This document shows positions 14,796 to 20,880 of a stretch of DNA of 20,880 bases, piece by piece. The DNA is from RGIG7450 sp045577655 (lineage in GTDB: Bacteria; Bacillota; Clostridia; RUG12999): contig JAZNIU010000053.1 of NCBI GenBank assembly GCA_045577655.1, positions 1 to 20,880 of the forward strand, read 5' to 3'. The notes beneath the pieces were generated by a model. The model did no database searches. It was not told the origin of the DNA and saw nothing but the letters and a program-made list of their open reading frames with translations. Each line of letters starts with the position of its first letter. The stretch's first letter is position 1. The position numbers and the translations under genes are program-made.

Positions 14796-15710
14796 ATGAA
14801 ACCTCTTTTGGTTATAGGCGGCCCAACGGCATCGGGCAAAACGGCACTGGCGGTGGAGCTTGCACTTAAACTGGATGGTGAAATAGTTTCTGCTGATTCA
14901 ATGCAGATTTATAAGTATATGGACATTGGAAGTGCAAAACCTGATGAGTCCGAGAAAAAAGGGGTGCCCCATCATATGATGGACATCGCAGAACCTACAG
15001 TAAATTTCTCGCTTGGCGACTATCTGGAACTTGCAAGAAAAGTAATTGACGACATCCACGTAAGAGGAAAACTTCCCATTATTGCGGGCGGAACAGGGCT
15101 ATATATAGATTCTGTTGTTAAAAACACCAAACTGGAAAAAGAAGCTATGAGTCCGGAAATCCGTGACAAGCTCAAACAGTTTGTGCTGCAAAACGGTCAG
15201 GAGGCACTCCACGCAAGACTTGCGGAAATTGACCCTGAAAGCGCAGAAAGAATACATCCCAACAATGTCAAAAGAGTTATGAGAGCCATTGAGGTCTATG
15301 AAACCACGGGAAAAACCATGACGGAAAATATTAAGGAAAGCAAACAGCCTGCCATTTACAAGGTGCAGCAGTATGGAATTTTCTATGACCGAGAAGTGCT
15401 TTATGACAGAATCAACAAACGGGTTGACATAATGTTTGAAAAAGGGCTTATTGAAGAGGTGAAAAACCTCGTCAGAATGGGGTGCAGCCGTGAAAACACC
15501 TCTATGCAGGGCATAGGGTATAAAGAGGTGCTGGATTATCTGGAAGGGCTTGTCACCAAAGAAGAGATGACAGAAAATATAAAGCAGTCCACCAGACGAT
15601 ATGCAAAAAGGCAGATGACATGGTTTAACCACAACGGAACAGAGTGGGTTTTGCCCGACAATCTGGCCGGGCTTGAAGATAAAATAAAGGCGGGGTTTGA
15701 TGTCCGCTGA
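14796..15710 (+). CDS. miaA: tRNA dimethylallyltransferase
   Basis: A 304-residue enzyme that transfers dimethylallyl from DMAPP to A37 of tRNA, giving i6A, the substrate of MiaB. The P-loop is GGPTASGKT (residues 8–16). The catalytic Asp34 lies in SADSMQIYKYMDIGSAKP. AGGTGLYIDSV and the C-terminal GIGYKEVLDYLEG and RRYAKRQMTWF blocks are all typical. Normal length. AAAGGAAGAGGA precedes the ATG, 14 bases after mutL. The mutS–mutL–miaA order is common in Firmicutes. Confidence 0.97.
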   Translation: MKPLLVIGGPTASGKTALAVELALKLDGEIVSADSMQIYKYMDIGSAKPDESEKKGVPHHMMDIAEPTVNFSLGDYLELARKVIDDIHVRGKLPIIAGGTGLYIDSVVKNTKLEKEAMSPEIRDKLKQFVLQNGQEALHARLAEIDPESAERIHPNNVKRVMRAIEVYETTGKTMTENIKESKQPAIYKVQQYGIFYDREVLYDRINKRVDIMFEKGLIEEVKNLVRMGCSRENTSMQGIGYKEVLDYLEGLVTKEEMTENIKQSTRRYAKRQMTWFNHNGTEWVLPDNLAGLEDKIKAGFDVR

Positions 15711-15722
15711 GGGAGTAGAAAA

Positions 15723-16895
15723 ATGAAAAAGATGCTACCGCTTATCGTAATATTCGTTGCACTGATAGTTATGTGGTCGGTGTATGGAAATATTGTGAAT
15801 TCAAATTCAACGGCAACGGCTGTTGGCGGAGAATATAAGGTTGAGATAGAAGAGCAGGCTCTTGTTATTCGGACAGAAGTGCCCGTTACGGTTGCCGCAA
15901 CAGGATATTTTCAAAACAGCAGGCAGACTCAGACAAAGGTGTATGCCGGCGAAGAAATAGGCTGGTTCTGCAAAGGCGAGCCGGACGTGGACCAGATTAA
16001 ACAGCTCAATCTTATAAACCAGAAAATCCGCGAGGCAACGCTGACAAGCACCACAGACGAAGCGCTCACCAACGATATTTTTGCAATAGACAACAAGATT
16101 TTGTCTTATACAAAACGTATATCTTCGCTCGCAGCAGAGGGTAATCAGGAGGAAATAAACAAAATCCGCAGCGAGATAGATCTTCTGCTTGAGAGGAAGG
16201 AAAACATAAGTTCCGGAAGCGGTAACAGCAAAGAGGATATAATAGCAAATTTAAATGAGCAAAGACGAAAAATAGAAAAAAACCTTGGCTCTGCAAAACA
16301 GACACTTTTTGCACCGGTAAGCGGCATTTTCATTTCGGAGGCGGACGGGTTGGAAAAAAGCCTTACATTTGACAGCGTCGCAACGCTTACACCAAAGACT
16401 GTCCGTGAATATCTTGGAAAAAAAGAATATAAACCAAATGAAGAAATTTTTCCCTACCCGGTATGCAGAATAACAGACAACAGCGAATGGCTGCTTGCGG
16501 TGGTCTGTCCCACAAACAAAGTTCAGGGACTTTACGAGGGGAAAAGAGTTAAAATATCTTTCCCTGATGAGGGGGACAAAACACTTTTCTGCACAGTCCA
16601 TGCGATTTCCGAAGAGGAAAAGGGAGAAGTTGTGGTATACATACTCGGTACCAACGAAATATACAATGTTTTAACTGCCCGCAGAATGAAAATAGGGCTG
16701 GTGACCGACAGCTATGAAGGACTTAAAGTTCCTGCAAGTGCAGTGAAAAACGTTGGAGGCAAAGACACCGTTACCGTTGTTACGGGAGTGGTAACAGAGC
16801 AGACGGAAGTGGAAGTTTTGTTCAAAGATGAAGATTTTGCCATAATAAAAGAGGGCGGAGGCCTTGCCCTTTATGACGAAGTTAAAACAAAATGA
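15723..16895 (+). CDS. HlyD-like membrane-anchored adaptor protein
   Basis: A 390-residue protein with one N-terminal transmembrane helix (about residues 4–20) and a large extracytoplasmic part. The layout is that of HlyD/membrane-fusion proteins: a first β-stretch (residues 45–90), a helical, coiled-coil-like section rich in charged residues (about 90–190), the lipoyl half-motif LFAPVSGIF at 195–203, a β-barrel region (EWLLAVVCP, GKRVKISFP) and a last β-domain with VPASAVKNVGGKDTVTVVTG. No ABC, RND or MFS transporter gene is nearby; instead it sits 12 bases after miaA and before yggS–sepF. A role at the division site or wall is possible by context only. Start ATG follows GGGAG. Confidence 0.8.
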   Translation: MKKMLPLIVIFVALIVMWSVYGNIVNSNSTATAVGGEYKVEIEEQALVIRTEVPVTVAATGYFQNSRQTQTKVYAGEEIGWFCKGEPDVDQIKQLNLINQKIREATLTSTTDEALTNDIFAIDNKILSYTKRISSLAAEGNQEEINKIRSEIDLLLERKENISSGSGNSKEDIIANLNEQRRKIEKNLGSAKQTLFAPVSGIFISEADGLEKSLTFDSVATLTPKTVREYLGKKEYKPNEEIFPYPVCRITDNSEWLLAVVCPTNKVQGLYEGKRVKISFPDEGDKTLFCTVHAISEEEKGEVVVYILGTNEIYNVLTARRMKIGLVTDSYEGLKVPASAVKNVGGKDTVTVVTGVVTEQTEVEVLFKDEDFAIIKEGGGLALYDEVKTK

Positions 16896-16911
16896 GAAAG
16901 GAAACGGGAAG

Positions 16912-17598
16912 ATGAGAATTTCCGAAAATCTCAGGAAAGTTAGAGAAAATATTGAGCAAGCCTGTATCCGTGCGGGAAGAGACCCGGGGGAAGTACTTCT
17001 TCTTGGGGTTACAAAAACGCACAGCGCAGATATTATAAATTGCGGAATAGAAGCAGGGCTTACCGATATAGGCGAAAACAGGGTTCAGGAGATTCTGGAA
17101 AAATATGACCATATAGACAAAAGAGCAAAAGTGCATCTGATCGGTCATCTGCAGACAAATAAGGTTAAGCATATCATTGACAAGGTTGACATGGTACATT
17201 CGGTTGACTCTTTAAAGCTTGCGAAAGAAATTTCCGAACGAGCTGAAAAAATTGGGAAAGTGATGGATGTTTTAGTTCAGGTCAACATTTCGGGAGAAGT
17301 GTCAAAATCGGGCATAGAACCGGAAAAACTGGACATGCTTTTCGAAGAAATATCGGTCATGCCGGGCATCAGAGTCCGCGGGCTTATGACAATTCCGCCG
17401 ATAGAGGCGGGAGAGATGGAAAACACCCGCCGGATTTTCCGCGAGCTTAGAAAAATTTATGTTGACAAAAGCAGTAAAATGTATGATAATATAAAGATGG
17501 AGTTTCTTTCTATGGGAATGAGCAACGATTATGAAATTGCCATAGAAGAAGGAAGCAATATTGTCCGTGTTGGACGAGCTATTTTCGGTGAAAGATAA
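16912..17598 (+). CDS. yggS: PLP homeostasis protein, YggS/YlmE family
   Basis: A 228-residue single-domain PLP-binding barrel. The start ATG 16912 follows an AAAGGAAA site; an in-frame ATG at 16864 would overlap the HlyD-like gene and is unlikely. The PLP lysine is Lys35 in LLGVTKTHSA. Conserved blocks GENRVQEI, HLIGHLQTNKVK, GLMTIPP, then SMGMSNDYEIAIEEGS and VRVGRAIFGER are all present. The family balances free PLP and amino or keto acid pools and has no known catalytic reaction. In Gram-positive bacteria it is typically encoded just before sepF, as here. Confidence 0.95.
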   Translation: MRISENLRKVRENIEQACIRAGRDPGEVLLLGVTKTHSADIINCGIEAGLTDIGENRVQEILEKYDHIDKRAKVHLIGHLQTNKVKHIIDKVDMVHSVDSLKLAKEISERAEKIGKVMDVLVQVNISGEVSKSGIEPEKLDMLFEEISVMPGIRVRGLMTIPPIEAGEMENTRRIFRELRKIYVDKSSKMYDNIKMEFLSMGMSNDYEIAIEEGSNIVRVGRAIFGER

Positions 17599-17615
17599 AA
17601 ATGGAGGCGATAAAA

Positions 17616-18044
17616 ATGGGAAAATTTTCTAAACTTTTAAGCGCTATGGGATTTCCTACAGATGAAGAAGAATTTGAGGAAATGGACGAGCCGGTGGTTG
17701 ACGCCAGAGAGGCAACACCGTCGGCAAGCTATAAGAGAGGCAAGGTTGTTAACATAAACGCAACAACACAGTTCAGAGTTGTTGTTATACAGCCTGAAAC
17801 ATTTGATGAAGCAAAAGAAATTGCTGACCACCTCAAAGAAAGAAAACCGGTTGTTATCAATCTTGAGCTTATGGACAAAGATTCTGCTCAGAAAATTTTT
17901 GACTTTTTAAACGGCGCAATCTATGCACTGGGCGGAAGCGTTCAGAAGGTTGCAACGAATATTTATCTGATAGCTCCGTATAATGTAACTATTATGGGCG
18001 ATTTCAGAGATGAACTTAAAAATAAAGGACTGCTTTGGTCGTAA
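17616..18044 (+). CDS. sepF: Cell division protein SepF
   Basis: A 142-residue FtsZ-binding protein. The ATG at 17616 is chosen because GGAGG (17603–17607) lies eight bases upstream; the in-frame ATG 17601 overlaps the site. The first residues (MGKFSKLLSAMGF) form an amphipathic helix for membrane binding, followed by an acidic linker and the SepF domain from about residue 53 (FRVVVIQPETFDEAKEIADH, VVINLELMD, RIFDFLNG-like QKIFDFLNGAIYALGG). SepF dimers form rings that tether and bundle FtsZ at the septum. Part of the conserved yggS–sepF–ylmG–ylmH–divIVA cluster. Confidence 0.95.
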   Translation: MGKFSKLLSAMGFPTDEEEFEEMDEPVVDAREATPSASYKRGKVVNINATTQFRVVVIQPETFDEAKEIADHLKERKPVVINLELMDKDSAQKIFDFLNGAIYALGGSVQKVATNIYLIAPYNVTIMGDFRDELKNKGLLWS

Positions 18045-18058
18045 GAGGGATATGAAAA

Positions 18059-18352
18059 ATGCTTCAGTGGGCAATAATTAGAGCAATCAGCGCACTTTTC
18101 AGGGTCGCAGAAATGATAATTATTATAGACGTGTTTTCAACATGGATTCCGTTTTTATACGAAAACCGGTCTCTTGAGAAACTGTTTTATATTATCCATT
18201 CGCTGACTGACCCGATATTAAAACCCATAAGAGCACTTCTTCAAAAAACGCCTCTTGCGGGCATGCCGTTGGACATTTCGCCCATTATCGCCATTATGCT
18301 ACTGGGCGGCCTTGAAAACATTATTATAATAATAGTTGCTGCGGTGATATAA
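18059..18352 (+). CDS. ylmG: YggT/YlmG family membrane protein
   Basis: A 97-residue membrane protein with two hydrophobic segments (about residues 4–30 and 71–96). The pattern IIIIDVFSTWIP, then LTDPILKPIRALL and DISPIIAIMLL is the YggT signature. Function is not settled; related plant and cyanobacterial proteins affect nucleoid or division-site organisation. It starts 14 bases after sepF with a GAGGG site and ends one base before ylmH. Confidence 0.93.
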   Translation: MLQWAIIRAISALFRVAEMIIIIDVFSTWIPFLYENRSLEKLFYIIHSLTDPILKPIRALLQKTPLAGMPLDISPIIAIMLLGGLENIIIIIVAAVI

Positions 18353-18353
18353 A

Positions 18354-19082
18354 ATGGAAGAAAAGGATATTGTCTTAAACCATTTAAAAGACCTTGCATC
18401 CCGCAGAGACAATGGAAATTACTGCCTTTTTTCGCACTTTTTAAGTCCGGATATTCTGCCCGATGCCAAAGGTATCGGGAATATCTGTTTTTTCGGAGGA
18501 TATGACGATGCGGAAAGGTGTATGGCAGCGCTTTATCCCGATTATATGGACAAGGCAGAAATCCAGTGGCCCATTTCCGCTCTTCTGATTGTTCCTGCTG
18601 ACGGGAAAAGGTATACTCACAGGGATTATCTCGGAACACTTATGTCGCTCGGGATAAAAAGACAGGTTCTGGGGGACATAGTTGCCCGCGAAAAAGATGC
18701 AGTTTTGTTTTGCGACGATACTATAAAAGAGTTTATTCTTATGAACCTGACCAGGCTTGCCGGAACAAGCGTTATGGTAAGAGAACTCGCAGATGAAGAA
18801 GAACTGCCCACAAGAGAATATGAAAAAGTTTGCGGGTCCGTCGCATCAGAGCGGCTGGACTGCGTGGTTGCCTTTATCTGCAAAACAAGCAGAAACAATG
18901 CGGCGGAAATTATCTCTTCGGGGCGTGTGCTTGTAAACTATAAAGAGCAGACAGGGGTGTCTGCCGGTATAAAACCCGGGGACAGAATAACTGTCAGGGG
19001 ACTGGGTAAATACATTTATGACGGTCAGGAAAAGGTTACGAAAAAAGGCCGGCTCATTGTGGCTTTGAGAAAGTATATATAA
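18354..19082 (+). CDS. ylmH: S4-domain RNA-binding protein YlmH
   Basis: A 242-residue protein of the YlmH family. The N-terminal two-thirds (FFGGYDDAERCMAALYP, DYLGTLMSLGIKRQVLGDI) is the family-specific part. The C-terminal S4 RNA-binding domain covers about residues 165–240 (ERLDCVVAFICKTSRNNAAE, GRVLVNYK, GDRITVRGLGKY). The B. subtilis protein binds ribosomal particles and can take part in ribosome quality control. The start lies one base after the ylmG stop, so translation is likely coupled. Confidence 0.94.
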   Translation: MEEKDIVLNHLKDLASRRDNGNYCLFSHFLSPDILPDAKGIGNICFFGGYDDAERCMAALYPDYMDKAEIQWPISALLIVPADGKRYTHRDYLGTLMSLGIKRQVLGDIVAREKDAVLFCDDTIKEFILMNLTRLAGTSVMVRELADEEELPTREYEKVCGSVASERLDCVVAFICKTSRNNAAEIISSGRVLVNYKEQTGVSAGIKPGDRITVRGLGKYIYDGQEKVTKKGRLIVALRKYI

Positions 19083-19100
19083 AAGCAGGGGGGCAAAAAA

Positions 19101-19565
19101 ATGTTATCACCTATAGATCTTGAAACAAAAGAATTTAAAAAGAGTTTTGGCGGTTATAATAAAGAAGATGTTGACCAGTTTATGGCAATGATTTTCCAGG
19201 ATTATAAAACGCTTTATATGGAAAATGTATCGCTTAAGGACAAGGCGAACATGTTGTCCTCTGCGGTTACAAAATATAAATCTATGGAGGACGTGCTCCA
19301 GAGCACACTTGTTGTGGCACAGACTGCAAGCGATGAGCTTAAAAACACCGCAAGAGAAAAAGCGGCGGTTATCATTGAAGATGCAGAAGTTAAAGCAGCA
19401 AAACTCCAGGAAGAATCGAGAAGAAAAATATTTGAGCTTGAAGCTCAGCTTGAAAATACAAAATTGCAGCTTGCAAGTTATAAAAAGCAGATATCTGCTC
19501 TGCTTGACGGAATGAAAGAATTGCTTGCCGGCTTGCCTGAAGATACTGAAAGGAATGAACAATAA
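19101..19565 (+). CDS. divIVA: Cell division/polarity protein DivIVA
   Basis: A 154-residue protein with the DivIVA N-terminal lipid-binding domain (SPIDLETKEFKKSFGGYNKEDVDQF) and a long coiled coil from about residue 30 to 137. It binds curved membrane at septa and poles and recruits other proteins there. In B. subtilis the membrane-inserting pair is Phe17–Arg18; here the matching residues are Phe16–Gly17, so the basic residue is missing. The short C-terminal tail is acidic. The stop overlaps the ileS start by one base (TAATG), so the two are translationally coupled. Confidence 0.94.
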   Translation: MLSPIDLETKEFKKSFGGYNKEDVDQFMAMIFQDYKTLYMENVSLKDKANMLSSAVTKYKSMEDVLQSTLVVAQTASDELKNTAREKAAVIIEDAEVKAAKLQEESRRKIFELEAQLENTKLQLASYKKQISALLDGMKELLAGLPEDTERNEQ

Positions 19566-20880
19566 TGGATTACGGTAAAACACTTAATCTGCCGCAAACC
19601 GAATTTTCCATGAGAGCCAATCTGCCTACAAAAGAACCGGCTCAACTTGAAGCATGGGAAAAAGACGGTCTTTATGAAAAACTTATGAAGAAAAACGAGG
19701 GGAAACCGACATACATACTCCATGACGGTCCTCCCTATGCGAACGGCAATATACATCTTGGTCACACTCTTAACAAGATTTTGAAAGATATTATCGTGAG
19801 ACAAAAAAATATGTCGGGTTATAAATCCAATTATGTGCCCGGCTGGGATACTCACGGTCTGCCGATAGAAAAACAGGCAATAAAGAAACTGGGAATCAAC
19901 CCTGCACAGGCGGGAATAGTAAAATTCCGTGAGGTTTGCCGCGAGTTTGCTCTCGGTCACGTTAACAATCAGCGTGAGCAGTTCAAACGTCTGGGCGTTC
20001 TGGGTGACTGGGACAACCCATACATCACTCTTGACCCGGAATATGAAGCGGTTCAGATTGAAATGTTTGGCGAAATGGCAAAAAAAGGTTATATTTACAA
20101 AGGTCTTAAACCGGTTTACTGGTGTGAAGACTGTGAAACTGCCCTTGCCGAAGCTGAAATTGAATATCAGGACGATAAAACAGATACAATTTTTGTTAAA
20201 TTTGAGCTTTCTGATGACAAAGGCATGTTTGGTGATATAAAAGAAAAAATCTTCTTTGTTATCTGGACAACAACTACATGGACACTTCCTGCAAACATGG
20301 CTATCTGTCTCAATGCAAACTTTGAATACAGCATTGTTAAAAACGGCAGTGAAGCTTATGTGATTGCAAGCGAGCTTGTTGACACAGTTATGGCAACTGC
20401 AGGTATTACAGACTATTCTGTAATCAAAACCGTTTCAGGCGCGGAGCTTGAATATATGAAATGCCGTCATCCTTTCCTTGACAGAGATTCACTTGTTATC
20501 CTGGGCGACCATGTAACACTTGATGCAGGTACAGGTTGTGTTCATACAGCTCCCGGTCACGGTATGGAAGACTATCTGGTATGCTTTAACAACTACCCGG
20601 AAATTGAAGTTTTAGTTCCGGTTGATTCCAAAGGTTATCTCACAGAAGAAGCGGGCGAATTTGCAGGTCTTTTCTATGCAGATTCCAACAAGAAGATTAT
20701 TGAAAAGCTTCGTGAAACAGGAAATCTTTTGGCGTGTGAAGAAATTGTTCACTCATATCCGCACTGCTGGAGATGTAAAAAACCTATCATATACCGTGCT
20801 ACTGAGCAGTGGTTTGCGTCTGTTGACGGTTTCAGAAAAGAAACACTTGAAGCGATAAAAACGGTTAAATGGATTCCCAC
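19565..20880 (+). CDS. ileS: Isoleucyl-tRNA synthetase, N-terminal part (partial)
   Basis: The first 438 codons of a class I aminoacyl-tRNA synthetase; the frame stays open to the window end, so the gene is cut. The start ATG overlaps the divIVA stop. The HIGH motif is HLGH at residues 64–67 within GPPYANGNIHLGH. The editing domain shows the Thr-rich WTTTTWTLPAN and GCVHTAPGHGMEDY with the editing Asp. PHCWRCKKPIIYRATEQWF leads back to the catalytic core. The KMSKS loop and zinc domain lie beyond the window. It charges tRNA-Ile. No T-box leader is present, in keeping with cotranscription from the division genes. Confidence 0.97.
   Translation, partial: MDYGKTLNLPQTEFSMRANLPTKEPAQLEAWEKDGLYEKLMKKNEGKPTYILHDGPPYANGNIHLGHTLNKILKDIIVRQKNMSGYKSNYVPGWDTHGLPIEKQAIKKLGINPAQAGIVKFREVCREFALGHVNNQREQFKRLGVLGDWDNPYITLDPEYEAVQIEMFGEMAKKGYIYKGLKPVYWCEDCETALAEAEIEYQDDKTDTIFVKFELSDDKGMFGDIKEKIFFVIWTTTTWTLPANMAICLNANFEYSIVKNGSEAYVIASELVDTVMATAGITDYSVIKTVSGAELEYMKCRHPFLDRDSLVILGDHVTLDAGTGCVHTAPGHGMEDYLVCFNNYPEIEVLVPVDSKGYLTEEAGEFAGLFYADSNKKIIEKLRETGNLLACEEIVHSYPHCWRCKKPIIYRATEQWFASVDGFRKETLEAIKTVKWIP

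Noticed and set aside
16864..16911. Upstream in-frame ATG for yggS
   Set aside because: It overlaps the end of the HlyD-like gene and adds a non-conserved lysine-rich stretch; ATG 16912 has a ribosome site.
19083..19564. T-box or other leader before ileS
   Set aside because: The ileS start overlaps the divIVA stop and no T-box sequence or terminator is present upstream.
19566..20880. Open frames in other phases inside ileS (such as 19929–20240 and 20622–20858)
   Set aside because: The ileS frame is open throughout this stretch with all expected motifs; the others are shadows.

Overview
The window looks like chromosomal core sequence from a low-to-moderate GC Clostridia-type Firmicute, possibly from an uncultured gut lineage. 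Evidence for this is the gene content and order (nnrD–lolA-like–alr–mazE–mazF; ruvX–DUF1292; miaB–YlbF–mutS–mutL–miaA; yggS–sepF–ylmG–ylmH–divIVA–ileS), strong AGGAGG ribosome binding sites, frequent GTG/TTG starts, and sigma-A-type promoters with extended -10 boxes. Genus cannot be read from the sequence. I found no CRISPR array, tRNA, rRNA, phage or transposase gene.

Layout. (1) 1–3271, plus strand: the 3' end of an NAD(P)HX dehydratase gene, a LolA-like lipoprotein, alanine racemase, a MazE/MazF pair with its own promoter, and a small exported protein, closed by a bidirectional terminator. (2) 3287–6970, minus strand: a two-domain protein (GT4 glycosyltransferase fused to a CsaB pyruvyltransferase), then ruvX, then a DUF1292 protein. 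After these come a structured RNA of about 204 nt with its own promoter, best explained as 6S RNA, and a small DUF378 membrane protein. Upstream of the fused gene, 15-bp direct repeats, each holding an extended -10 box, flank a 109-bp block of small hairpins that resembles a short mobile or duplicated element. (3) 7005–7398: a small two-helix membrane protein on the minus strand, back-to-back with the azlCD promoter. (4) 7473–8543: the AzlC/AzlD branched-chain amino acid exporter, ended by a 48-bp near-perfect palindrome that also contains the -35 box of the next promoter. (5) 8529–20880: one long plus-strand run, probably an operon or a few overlapping ones. It covers tRNA A37 modification (MiaB, MiaA), a YlbF/RicA-like protein with a Cys-rich tail, mismatch repair (MutS, MutL), a partnerless HlyD-like membrane-anchored adaptor, the SepF/YlmG/YlmH/DivIVA division cluster and the start of ileS, cut by the window end.

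How they work together: MiaA and MiaB act in sequence on the same tRNA base; MutS recruits MutL; SepF and DivIVA organise the division site; Alr supplies D-alanine for the wall; CsaB pyruvylates a wall polymer that can hold SLH-type surface proteins. The main oddities are lost motif residues in the NnrD-like and MutL proteins, the GT4–CsaB fusion, the repeat-flanked hairpin block, the 6S RNA candidate, and the orphan HlyD-like protein inside the division operon. No wholly new multi-gene system is evident.
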